Below, piece by piece: positions 48,790-60,419 of a stretch of DNA of 64,000 nucleotides; the stretch's first letter is position 1; each line of letters starts with the position of its first letter. A program made the translations under genes and the position numbers. The DNA is taken from assembly GCF_021730395.1 (NCBI RefSeq), contig NC_069371.1, forward strand, positions 45,828,001 through 45,892,000. Direction: 5' to 3'. The notes under the pieces are model-generated. The model ran no database searches, was not told the DNA's origin, and saw nothing but the letters and a program-made list of their open reading frames with translations. This stretch comes from Mercenaria mercenaria (Eukaryota; Mollusca; Bivalvia; Venerida; Veneridae).

Positions 48790-49262
48790 CTTCATCAGTC
48801 CGTTGCCCATATCCAAGACCTCCATCAGTTTTGCCTGGTTGTATAAACTTTAAATACTGATTTTAGAGATTCCACAGAAATATGATGTTGTGTCACAGCC
48901 AGTGAGTGCATAAAAGGCAAGTAAATTTCTACGCAACTCTTCAGTTTTTGATGATTTATCTAACACTGTGTTGAATTGAATGTATTTTCGTTATTTTTCC
49001 CTGTTCCAGCCATCATCTATACTGTTGCATTTATTTTCTGCAAGTGGCATAGTAAGAGTAACCTCTGGCAGAAACAACAACAGTGCTACAATTTGATTGT
49101 TTACTGTAGTGAACAGCATGAAGAATGATTTTTGTGTCAGCTTCCTGGTGTTTAGCCTTTAATTCATCCAAATTAAGTTCACTGACATTGCTTTCAAGTT
49201 TCTTCTTCCTGAAAGCCACCGCCAGTTGTTTTTTTCAGCTAAAGATGTGTCTATTCTTAATA
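48790..49262 (-). pseudogene. Decayed fragment of a multi-copy HxEADT / LTGCDTTS family
   Basis: Minus-strand pieces read KHQEADTKIILHAVHY (about 49110-49160) and, further on in another frame, LLAFYALTGCDTTSYF (about 48895-48945). These two motifs in this order match a multi-copy protein family of unknown function that I recall from cnidarian, mollusc and other invertebrate genomes (H.EADTR...LHA and F..LTGCDTTS.F). Between and around them the frame is broken by stops and shifts, and both ends of the protein are missing. No other unit has it, so it arrived in unit 6 alone. A minus-strand frame at 49531-49725 may be another part, but I cannot confirm that. Confidence 0.5.
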
Positions 49263-50204
49263 TGTCTCTGTAGCCCAATGTATATCATGCACTATGAAAT
49301 AAGTTAACTAAATGTTTTAACCTAGTCATCTGGTGCAATGTACTTGCAAGACCAATGTGTTTAAGAGTTCATTTTCATCACCACTCACTCCATAAACAAT
49401 ATCTTATGCTACACTTATTACTTTTGCTTATCTATCACAATCAGGATCTTAATGATCAAATTCTTCATCTAGAAGCTCTTGGCCACAGAAACATGAACAG
49501 TCTCTCCGGCACACAGTTTATTGCATCATTTTAACTCACACTCAGTCCAGAACGTCCTTCCAGAGAGAACAAGTCAGCCCTTAATTTAAGTGTTACGTGT
49601 ACCAATGACAAGAAGTCGTCACTGGATTTATATTTCGGTATTGTCAGCCGTTCATCACTGTTGTCAGTAGTATCATAATGGGCTTCACTAAGCACTGACA
49701 CAGCCAAGAAGTGGATTCCTTTCATCAGAAGATCTATGTAGTGGAGTTACAAACTGAAACTAGTTTGGGAAATTCTCAGTTTACGTTGTAGGGCTTATTT
49801 GAATGATGATCTTCTAGAATTAGTTGAAGAAGTCTCTTCAGTAAGTATGCGGTATTGATGGCTGGGGTTAGTTTAAAAAAATCTTTTAATGCAGTAGATA
49901 CTCTGCGTTAAGTGATAGTACGCTCAACCTTTCCTTGGGCTATAATAATAAATAATTTCTATAAAAAAATCTATAAAAATATCATTTGTAAGCATTGAAA
50001 ACCAAGACGACTACAGCCATATATGTTACGTAACATAATATTATATGTATATAGTTCAAATATAAATTTCCGATATAAAAGAAATAAATTATTTATTTAA
50101 CCTGCCAAATATACTTAACATCATTTTTGCCTAAGAAATGCTAAAACAAGATTGTATGTAAGGAATTATTTAAACAATCAGTTAGACAATAAAAATATCA
50201 CACA

Positions 50205-50575
50205 ATTTAAACGTAGCCCGCGAGTGTCGCGTGCATGCCTGCGCATGTATATTTCCTGATTTTGTTTTAATTGAATACAGTTTATTGCGAAAAAGTATTT
50301 TATTTACTTATATGACAAAACATCGTGCTTTTTTTAAAAGAATAACTGAACAAGACGGCATAGTTTGAATCAACCTCCGCGCAAGAATATTATCAAACAA
50401 TCATCCTTGCCTCCAAACAAATCATGTCGTTAAAAAGCTTACATAGCTTATGTTAACTTGTTGAAATCTTTCCCATAACAAAAAAAAAATTGATTTGATT
50501 TGATTTGATTTGACGTGAAGTTGGTAAAACCACGTGATAGTAATGATGGCGACACGCTTGACAACGATTGTTTAA
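50205..50575. promoter_or_regulatory. CpG-rich conserved spacer block (unit 6)
   Basis: GCCCGCGAGTGTCGCGTGC near 50216, and CACGTGATAG with ATGGCGACACGC near 50530-50557. The two halves are separated by a young LINE tail. Confidence 0.35.
50424..50513 (+). mobile_element. Short LINE 3' tail with (GATTT)n end
   Basis: About 90 bp absent from units 1, 2 and 5, ending in a run of A and then TTGATTTGATTTGATTTGA. A pentanucleotide tail after a short unique end is typical of a 5'-truncated non-LTR element. It interrupts the conserved AAATCACGTGACGTTGG. Confidence 0.6.
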
Positions 50576-51831
50576 TCAAACGTTTGCTCGTATAATCTAA
50601 TTTAGTTTTACTGTATTATTCTTTTTAGTTTTTACAAATATTACTAGCAAAATACATAATATCTAACTACTAAGATATCAACTGCGTACAACAAAATCCA
50701 ACAAAAATAAATAACGCCGCTAAAATGTGTGGTAGTGTCTACTGTACTGGAAAGTGGAATTCATACTGTACTTGAGTTTGTGTTTGAACTGTATATCCTT
50801 ATGACGACTGTGACATTTCTATAAAACCTAGCAAAACATACGACGTCGTATGTTTTTCAAAACACAGAAAATGACTTTTAACGACCTTCAGCTTTTCCCG
50901 GAAGTACTGAAAACGAAAGTCACATTTTCATTGGTCGCCATGCCGGATTCACGCGCAGCGGTCACCCTGTCTAAAATTATGCGCATGAACTTATGTGTGC
51001 TTATGAGATGTCTTTTGTTAGCCCTTTCTTATAATTATCTGGGATTGAGCGCATCATATCAACTTTGTATCTTTGATGTAATAATTGCACGAGAAGAAAA
51101 TAAAAATCCCGCTGGGTCCATAACTGAACAGGGTATACCGAGATTTTTATTTTTTTTATTTTTACGGCCGTTTTGGATGTTGTCTACAGTTCCAGCATTT
51201 GCCTAAGGTGTCTGATATTTCTGTATTTTAGGTCGGTTGACTTAGACATTTCAGCCATATTTTCAAAATGACTTTTGATTCTAAGGAAGCATGAAAGGGC
51301 CGTAAGTCCCCAACATGGATTTTTACGTTACCATTGCGGAAATGATACTAGAATTGCGGATCATTTTGATGAAACTGGCAATAAGATATTAGGCTGAAGT
51401 GTCTTAGTTTATTTTCTATTCCTATGAAAATGCAAGTTTTTATATATAACGTACCATGACTGGCAATTTTGTTCTCTTTTATGTTGATTCGGCGGTCAAT
51501 AACGGAAATGTTAAACATTGTTACAGCGAGTGAGTCTCAATTCACCGTCAAAATAATTCGTTTTTATATGTAAAACTTGCAATTTAATAGTTAATTAAAC
51601 CTAAATCTTTCTCTTATATACACTAGTTCTTTTTTCTAAGAAAAAATATCAGTAATAATGATTGTGCATCATAATATAAACTTTATAAAGATACATTTAC
51701 GATGCAGAAAAACAATGTTCTACAGCTCAATTTTTCAGTTATTTTCCCGACAATTTGTGAAATAACAGATACTTAGTCCGTATTTGTAATAATTATCAAT
51801 TAGTGTAATTGAGTCAATGTCATAGCAAACG

Positions 51832-53053
51832 CTAATTGTTGTTTAACAAAACTCCACTAAACATATTCCACTCATTACTTGTTTCTCGCAAGGCATGATG
51901 ACTTGTAGAGGGAACTTTTATGTACACTTCGTCATCTTTTCGAAGGTAAACAATAGCAGTGGCACTGTTGCAAAATCGCTCTGCAGAGTCATTTAGAAGT
52001 GTGTTAGTTACGGCCGTAGATCCGACATATATCGCATAATAAATATATTTGCTGCCGACGGCTAAGCAAAGTTGAACATTGAACAAATAAGTTCCAGAGA
52101 CAGGAGCCGTGAATATCCCAGTTTTGTTGTTGTAAGAATGCGTTGAATCGTGCAGTGTGTCTGTGAAAACGATCTTGTCGCCAGACTTTGGATTGGTTGT
52201 AGATGGATTCCGTGATTGGAATGCAATAGCCGGGGTAGAAACTAAATCTGAAAAAAGAGAAGAAAAATCAAACATGTATGATAAACATGTAGAATTACAT
52301 TTATATTTACTGTTGTTTTTCTCTTGCGAACAAAAACGAGTAATTTATATTATCTGCTAGACATTCATATCACACGTCGAGTTTCGCATGATTTTTAAAT
52401 TCAGAAAAACTTATAGCACGATAAAATGTGACACATAGAAAATACAATATATTGTCAATTATTTCATTCATGAAATTAACAATGGTTTTCTTTCTCAAAA
52501 TTATTTACAAATTTGCAACAACCATATGTTGTCCAGCAAGACAACATTGGAGTACCTGACTACTTTTTCAGTGAAATTCAATATATTGAGTTACGACCCT
52601 TTGTACGTCATATAAAATAACCCGCCATATCAAGAGTTGTGTGTTCAACGAATAACATATGACACAGAGTTAGCATAAATGTGTGCCTTTCAAAAGATAA
52701 AGTCGGTGAACTTTGAATAAAGGCAAAGAAAATAACTTACCTTTTAAGATTCTAAAATCTTCAGATCGGTTTTCTAAGTCTAGTCTGTTTTGTTCTTTTA
52801 TGCCATTGAACTCAGTTGAGAGTTTTTCTTTGAAGTTTTCCAGTTCGTTTAACATATCCAAAGTACGCTTCTGTGTGTTCTCCATTTCCGACTTAAGCCT
52901 TTCCATTTGGAATTCCAAACGAATAGTTTTCTTTAAAGTTTGTTCTTCATAGTGAAATTTGGAGCAATGTGGCTCTCCAAAAACCTTACCTTGTAGCAGA
53001 ACGATAAAAAAGATAAACGTTCTGTTACTATGGACAGCCTTATAATATTGCAT
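51832..53053 (-). CDS. C1q-6: secreted coiled-coil C1q-domain protein
   Basis: Exon 1 is 52741-53053 (donor G|GTAAGT), exon 2 is 51832-52247 (acceptor CTTTTTTCAG|AT; the usual TATGCAG is replaced by TTTTCAG), and the intron is 493 nt. The 242-residue protein is unbroken. It starts MQYY instead of MKYY; the signal core is TFIFFIVLLQG. The head begins DLVSTPAIAFQ and keeps F132, D138, Y143, F150, G156, Y158 and F160. It has PVSGTY for PVAGTY, and YVGSTAV for YVESTAV. Among heads it is closest to C1q-2. Together with C1q-1, -3 and -4 it is one of four copies with no visible damage. Confidence 0.88.
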
Positions 53054-53141
53054 ATTTATATTTATCTAAATGTTCCAAGTTTCTGTTAATGTTATTATAT
53101 CTGAAGCTGATACAATAGCCCTCCCTTTAGTGCTGTCTTTG

Positions 53142-53148
53142 TTTTATA
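53142..53148 (-). promoter_or_regulatory. TATA box of C1q-6
   Basis: TATAAAA on the minus strand, 89 nt upstream of the ATG, in the conserved promoter block. Confidence 0.7.
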
Positions 53149-54199
53149 CTGAACTATTTTGAGTAACATTCAATTAATGCTAATCTATCAGTAATTAAAA
53201 CATAATTATGCAGTGCTTATTATTATCAAAAACTGACCGCTTGGTTATTGTTCTAATTGTCTAAATAATTATCGAATCTGATATGTTAATAGTTATTATG
53301 CGAGGTCATATGTTTACGCCCATTGCCGTATGATCATTGTACAAACAGCTTTTGCATTTTAATTGATAACGAAAATTACTTACAAGTATGCAATTACAAT
53401 CGTAACACGGTAATTAGTAACTTGTACTCCGACCTAACGTTTTCAGCGCAAAGTAAGTTTTGATAAAAGAATTTCGGTCTACAGTTTTTCCAGCCTTTCC
53501 TTTATAAATACATGTACTTTTTATGGTGCAAAAACAGATATTCTAAAATGCTTACTTCTGTTTAAACACGCTTTGAATCGAAATAATGTGTAACAAAAAC
53601 GTGTTTTACTAAAATTAATACACTCAAAATCAGTTATACGTCGCCAGAATAATTCATTAGAAACGAAATAATGTATAACAAAATCGTGTTTTACTTAAAT
53701 TAATACTCTTAAAATCAGTTTAATGTCGCCAGAATAATTGAATGAAATTATTCCGCGGACGGATAACCATTTTTCTCGTATATAAATGACGTGTACAAAT
53801 AACGATAAAACACGATTTTTCTTTCATACATGATTTCTTAAATAACTGATACGACCGGACAATTCTTAAAAAAAAACCAAAAAAAAAATAAAAATAAAAA
53901 GAACTTCAACATACCAAGAAAAGTTGTAAACCTCTTGACATCGCGAGAATTCGAATTATACTGCCAACATGTTGAATTATCTGATTAAATATTGAATAAA
54001 TAATTATATTTAAATTCGAACAGTATTTAGTCCGATAATTCAATAAAAAATTTCCTTATATACAGAATACAAATTTATAACAAAAAAGTATTTTAAAGAA
54101 ATGACATTAAATGTACTTGTTCCGGCATGCAAAACATTTGGAATGTGTTGGTTACCAGCAATTACTTATCCCGAAAGGGATAACCGCAGGAAATCCATC
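53149..54199. other. Conserved 5' flank (unit 6)
   Basis: Non-coding. Empty foldback site near 53380; an A-rich stretch at 53868-53900. Nothing else seen. Confidence 0.6.
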
Positions 54200-54785
54200 G
54201 AGTATCACCTAACACTTAAACGTTAAGGACAATCGCATGATATATCAGACAGCATTCATCAGCCTTCTCTAGGAAGAATAGGAGGATATGTGAGGCAGCA
54301 CTTATCAGCTTTCTCTAAAGGAAGAATAGGAGGATATGTCATGTAGCACTTATTAGCTTTCCCTAAAGGAAGAATCGGAGGATATGTGATATTAGCTTTC
54401 CCGAAAGTTTGAATTGCTGGATATGTCTAGCAACAGTTGTCAGCTTTCTCGAAAGATGGAATCGCAGGATATGTCATGTAGCACTTATCAGCTTTTGCGA
54501 AAGGGTCAGTCGGATATGTCAGGCAGCACTTACCTGAGAATCACAGGTTATGTCAGCCATCACTGATCAGCTTTCTCGAAATGGTGAATTGCTGAATATA
54601 TACGGCAAGAGTTGTCAGCTTTCTCAAATAGGAGAATCGCAAAATATATCATGAAGTATTAAGCAGCTTCCCTGAAAGGGAGAATCACAGGTTAAGTCAG
54701 GCAGCACGTATCAGCTTTCCCGAAAGAGTTAATTGCAGGATATATTAGGCAGCACTTACCAGCTTTCTCGAAAGGGAATTGTAAA
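54200..54785. repeat. 48-bp minisatellite, array 6 (shortest)
   Basis: About 12 diverged copies. It lacks the run of near-identical copies seen at the left of the other arrays, and runs directly into the diverged spacer type at about 54780. Confidence 0.85.
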
Positions 54786-55714
54786 TAACATTATCTCTGT
54801 TTCTATGTGAGAGTATAAATGTATGGAGGCTTTGCCTATAAACTGAACATCTATAAAAAACGGAAAAGAACATTTTGAAAAAAAAGAAGAAGATTTTAGC
54901 CATTTATTTCGCTCCGAAATTCGAGACTTCTATGAGACTGAATGTTTTTATAGCATAACACACATTTATGGAAGTATTGCTTATAGACTGAATATCTACA
55001 AAAACGAAAAAGAACATTTTTGAAAAAAATAATGGATTATTAGCTATTTTGTTCACGCTAAAATTCATGAATTTTCAAAATTAATGAAATTGTAATGAAA
55101 AAAAAAGGCTATTTTTGTATTGGGGCATGTTTCGTTAATACTTATCAAGGATAAAATCAAATGTAGGTTATTAAATACACCGAAAATATCCCAATTGAAT
55201 ACACAAGTAGTTTTAAATTGTTAGCTGCCATCTTGGCAATCTTGGATATTCTCGGACAGCACCAGGATGTGACACCACCACCTTCGATTTCCCTGCTCCT
55301 TAAATGTTTGTGTAATCATTTTTAGAGAAATTTTCTCTGGACCTCTCGTACACACAGACACTCCTTTAGGGACTGGAGCAGATTTGAAATATTGATATAT
55401 GTTTATATACTATCACTTTCGAAGTTGAATCACAAATTCCTGAGCATGCCTGCATATTATTGTTTACATATCGAGTCTTTTGTGACAAATTACATACTTA
55501 AGGGATTTAATCGCCTGTGATAGCTTTTTGTTAGATTTTCCAATATCCGATATCTTTGCGCAACTGAGTGAAGATTAAGATATATTTTATCGTCGGTAAT
55601 TGGTCTAAACACTCTGGTGGTGGTTTTGTCTCTGGCCGTTTTAAGGCAGTCCCTCTGTGTTTTTGTTTTATGTGTACCTATACATTATCGCAACATCCAT
55701 ACAAACACTAAACA

Positions 55715-55808
55715 CCAGTGGGGCAAATGGAGTTTTCATTCTCCATTAAAACTGGAAAGTCACCATATGACCTTAAGTGTCGCTTAAGATCCAACGAAAC
55801 AAACAAAC
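55715..55808 (+). mobile_element. tRNA-derived SINE, 3' end only (unit 7)
   Basis: GGGGCAAATGGAGTTTTC, then CACCATATGACCTTAAGTG. The tRNA-like half is missing. Confidence 0.6.
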
Positions 55809-56274
55809 GAACAAACAGGTTAAAATGAGATAGGTTCTTACATAGAAATAACAAATAATTGCGGGAAGCGTTCATGCCACGCTACATGTGCAGTATGTTG
55901 TTAATGATATGATAATTGTAGTACTTTTTCGTCATTTAGCAAATATATAATGTCTGTACTCATATCATGCGAACATTATCATGCTCACCATTCAGGAAGT
56001 GTTCATCAAAATTTGCAAAATAGTAAAACCAGAAACTACCAGTCGCCCAACAAGCTTAAATTGAAAATGTTGCAGGCTCGGTTTGATTGAGCCTGTTCAT
56101 GAACGGTAGTGGAAATACATTCTACTGTCCACGCCCTCTAGCCCCGGGTTCAGAAGAACTCAACATTTGCACATGTTTCAAGTACTATAAAATAATTTAG
56201 AGACATTCGCAGATGTGTACATGGAGCCTTCAAGACAACACAACAATGTTATAATGATATTAATTATGTGATTT

Positions 56275-58020
56275 CATGTTTGTATTGTTATTTGTAGGAG
56301 GGTTGTCGTATTGGCCCAAGGCCGAAGGCCGATGATCAATACGACGACTCGAGGACAAATAACAAGGCCAATATGAATTGAATTGATTAATGACAAGATT
56401 ATTATTCAGCTTTCAAATACTGGCATGAACACCATTAGAACATTTTTATTTAGTTTACGGCAGTTATACAAATTATGATCAGATTATTTCAGCATTATAA
56501 ACCCTGATTTTTGAAAGCATATCATTTCAGTCAGTAAAACAGACAGGTTTGCCAGTAAGTACCTGTGATTAATTTTTAGAGAAATTGTGATACTTTAATA
56601 TAATTAGCAATAATGCCATTAATGGGAACTTACCGTATTTATTTTCTCTGTGTTGCGAGTCATTTCTTTTGATTTGATTTTGAGCCGTGATAGAAACTGT
56701 TTTAAATGTCATTTCTTTGCAGGCTGCAGGTAACGAGAGACAAAATTGTTTACATATGTCTTGATCAATATAATACAACCGACCAAGAACATATTATTTA
56801 CCTCCATGACTCTTTTTATTCTTATTTGAAACTGTTTGCAGTTACAGTAGACATCGTAATTTCATGTGTGTACATGTAATCCGATTATGCACCCTTTTCC
56901 TAGCATGTAAATCGCTATCGTAATTGCACAATTAATTGAAACTATCAAAATGTATGTTTAAGATAAGTGTCATCATTTACATTAATCTGAGTTTCGCTTG
57001 ATCTTGATTTTTGCCAAAGTTTCTATATTTTGGAAGCAAAAACTTCAGACATTCTGTCAGCAACTTGTTTTACAAAACTGTAGATCTACTACCGAGGCAG
57101 CCTAAAGTATTGTTATCATCAACAAAGATTAACATCGACAGCATACGTCCGCTCAGAGTCACATATGGTTAATTTACATAAATCTGTTAAATGATTTTTG
57201 TAAGAAATGTGGAAACTGTTGTAACTGTTAATTTTTGATGTAAAATAAAATGGCGTCATTTAAATATCTAACGGAAGTAACTTCTCCGTTTTGGCCCTTT
57301 TGTTAGAACCTATCAAAATGCTTGAATCCATTATTGGCTCTGTTTTTTTCTGTATTAGCCATGATTTTCTCAAATCGGCTCAAATTTGGTTTAGCTTGAT
57401 CTGTTTCATATGGCGTGTATAATTTATCAAATTTTATATCTAATATTTCATTGTTAAATATTATTGAAATGTTATTAATCAGGCGATTTCATATTGGCCT
57501 TGTTATTAGCCGTAGACCGAGGGCAAATACAATTGCTCGAGGACAAATTACTAGGCCATTACGAAATCACTTGGTTAATGACGATTTTATTCTTCAACTT
57601 TCGAATATTGGCGGTAACACCATAAGAACTCTTTGAGTTACCTTTTGGCAGTTATGCATTCCAGATCGAAAATTTTTTTTAGACTTATTTTCGAAAGCAT
57701 CATCATTTTAGCCAGTAAAACATAACGGATTGTATGTGGGTACGTCGAATAATTTTTAGAGAAATTATGTTGCCTCGACATAATTTAGCAATAGCTGAAA
57801 CTTACCGTATTTATTTTCTCTAGTGACCGAGTATCTTATCATTTTAGCTGAGATAGAAACTGCTTTAAATGTCATTTCTTTGTAGGCTGCAGGTGACGAG
57901 GCACAAAATTGTACACATATGTGTTGATAAAGATGATACAACTAACCAAGCACATATTATACACCCCCTTGCCTCGTTTTATTCTTATCTTAAATTGTTT
58001 GCAGTTTACAACTGACATTC
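56275..58020 (+). repeat. Diverged duplication inside the unit 7 spacer
   Basis: 56275-56850 and 57440-58020 align in order: a CTCGAGGACAAAT segment, AGCATATCATTTCAG / AGCATCATCATTTTAG, TTTTTAGAGAAATT, TTACCGTATTTATTTTCTCT, and GTCATTTCTTTG(C/T)AGGCTGCAG. Unit 4 has a single, partial counterpart near 27500-27830. The copies are well diverged. Confidence 0.7.
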
Positions 58021-58449
58021 GTGTTCGCAACCAATTATTCATCAACTAATAATGGCAATATTTTATTTTTTATTTCTGTTGATTCAACGGTCAATAACGG
58101 AAATGTTCCTCGTATTATTTTTTGGCGGGAGTCTATTTTTAGATGATGCATATTCATTTCATTAATCTCGATTCTTTACTATGATATGTTCAACTGAGGA
58201 GTTACATGATTTAAACTTTATTATTGTGTCTTGTTGTTCTGTTATTTTACGTATACCATAAGTGTTCCTTCCCTTGAGAAGGAACAATAATTGTGCATCA
58301 TATATAAAGACACATTTGCAATGTAGAAAACAATGTTCTATAACTCATATTTCCAATATTTTCCCGGCAAACCATGAAACAAGAGACCAGTCGTTATTTT
58401 TATCTATTAATTATTGCTATTCAGTCAATGTATTTGTAGTTATTCAGCG

Positions 58450-59713
58450 CTATTTGCTGTTTAACAAAACTCCACTAAACATGTTCCACTCAAAACCAGC
58501 CTCTCGCAATGCATTACCATTTGTGTCGGGCACTTTTATGTATACATTGTCATCTTTTCGTAGGTGCACAATAGCAGTGGCACTGCTGCAAAATCGCTCT
58601 GAAGAGTCGTATAGAAGTGTGCCAGTTACGGCCGTAGACTCGACATATATCGCATAATAAATATATCTCGTACCGGTGGCTAAGCAAAGTTGAACATTGA
58701 ACAGATAGGTTCCAGCGACAGGAGTTGTGAATATCCCAGTTTTGTTGTCGTAAGAATGCGTTGAATCGTGCAGTGTGTCTGTAAAAACAATCTTGTCGCC
58801 AGACGGTGGATTTGTTGTAGATGGATTCCGTGATTGGAATGCAACAGCTGGGATAGAAACCGAATCTGCATAAAAAAGAAACAACTGGAACAAAAGAAAA
58901 CTCAAACATGTATGATAAACATGTAGAACAACATTAAACTAACTGTTGTTTTTCTCACATACATTTGTTTAGTTTAAAATTAAAGATAAAATGTAAGGGT
59001 AGATTTTCTGGAAAACGAATAATTTATAATATATTCTGAAGTAAGCTGCTAGACATTTTGTGACACATCGTGTTTCCTATGATTTTTAAATTAAAACAGT
59101 GCATATAGCACGTGAAATTTGATACATAGATAAAACAGTATATTGCCAAGTATTTCATTCATGAAATTGACAATCTTTTTCTTATCAAAATAATTTACAA
59201 AATTTACAACTACCATATATTGTCTAGCAAACCAACATTGGAGTACCTGACTATTTCTTCAGTAAAAATTATTATTTTGAGTTACGACACAAATCTAAGT
59301 ATGTCTAATAAAATAACCCAACTACCACAGTGTATAAATACAACATAACTGTGAAAAAATAAACATAAATATGTACATTGCGAAATTTAAACTCAGCGAA
59401 CCTTGAATTAAAAAGACCAAATATTACCTACATTTAAATCCAGTCTATTTTGTTCTTTTATGCCATTAAACTCATTTGAGAGTTTTTCTTTGAAGTTTTC
59501 CAGTTCGTTTAACACATCCAAAGTACGCTTCTGCGTGTTCTCCATTTCCGACTTAAATCTTTCCATTTGGAACTCCAAACGAATAATTTTCTCTAAAGTT
59601 TGTTCTTCATAGTGAAATCTGGAACAATGTGGTTCTCCAAAAACCTTGCCTTGAAGCAGAACGATATTCAAGATAAACAGTCTGTAACTATGGACAGTCT
59701 TATAATATTTCAT
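58450..59713 (-). CDS. C1q-7: C1q-domain protein with a shortened stalk
   Basis: Exon 2 is 58450-58865 (416 nt). Exon 1 is 59428-59713: 286 nt, 27 nt shorter than the others. The missing piece covers the end of the coiled coil (ENRSEDFKILK region) and the usual donor; the best remaining donor, G|GTAATA after codons LDLNV, keeps phase 1. The predicted protein is then 233 residues and in frame into the head. A stalk N-linked sequon (NRS) is lost. The head is intact and nearest to C1q-4 (TGTLLYDSSERFCSS, VHLRKDDNVYI). It has FTTPVAG for FTAPVAG. The donor is weaker than GTAAGT, and the promoter TATA box is changed. It may be functional with a shorter stalk, or poorly expressed. Confidence 0.72.
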
Positions 59714-59801
59714 ACTTATATTTGTCTAAATGTTCCTAGTTTCTGTTAATGTTATTATATCTGAAGTTGATACAATAGCCCTCCCTTTAGTGCTGTCTTT
59801 G

Positions 59802-59808
59802 TTTTACA
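59802..59808 (-). promoter_or_regulatory. Altered TATA box of C1q-7
   Basis: The minus strand reads TGTAAAA where the six other copies read TATAAAA, 89 nt upstream of the ATG. The surrounding promoter block is kept. Confidence 0.6.
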
Positions 59809-60415
59809 CTGAACTATATTGTTTAATATTCAGTTAATGCTAATCTATAAGTAATTTAAACATAATTACAAAGTGCATATAATTATCAAAAGACTGACCT
59901 CTTGGTAATTGTTTTAATTTTCTCTTAATCATCTTGCCAGATATGGAAATAGTTATCATGCTAGGTCATATGTTTACGCCCATTGTCGCATAAGTATTGT
60001 ACAAACAGCTTTTAGATCTTATTAAGATAAAATAATAATAATAAATAACGATAATTACTTACAAGTATACGTGTAATTGTAACAAGGTAAATTCCGACCT
60101 TACTTCTTTTACAACGTAAAGTGATTTTTTATTGATATAAATGAGTGATTTCGGTCCACAGGTTTTCCAGACCTTCCTTTATATATACATGTACCTTTAT
60201 GGTGGAAAACGCATAATAACCGATAACATACCAAATAGAATTTAAAAACCTACTAACAACGCGAGAAAGCGCTTAATACTGCGAAATTATCAAATTATCA
60301 TTTTAAATAAATATCTTTAATTTCTGACAGTATTTAGTCCGATCGTTCAACAGAGATTTTCTATATATATAAAATGCAAGTTTGTAATCAAAAAAATATT
60401 TCAAATCAAATGACA
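59809..60415. other. Conserved 5' flank (unit 7)
   Basis: Non-coding, diverged relative to the other units. Nothing else seen. Confidence 0.55.
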
Positions 60416-60419
60416 TTAA

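Larger units (their letters stand above)
45721..51831. other. Unit 6 spacer
   Basis: Non-coding apart from one decayed fragment. It holds a SINE (47290-47520), about two copies of the 105-bp repeat (47765-47960), about 1.9 kb of unit-specific sequence (47960-49850) with a gene-family fragment, the CpG-rich block (50205-50575) split by a LINE tail (50424-50513), and sequence matching units 1, 2 and 5 up to the gene end. Confidence 0.65.
54786..58449. other. Unit 7 spacer (diverged type, shared with unit 4)
   Basis: Non-coding. It aligns with 24840-30240. It starts with about two copies of a ~140-bp repeat (TCTACAAAAACGAAAAAGAA, 54850-55030), then TCGGACAGCACCAGGATG (shared with 25280), a partial SINE (55715-55808), and a segment present twice (56275-56850 and 57440-58020). 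No gene seen. Confidence 0.6.
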
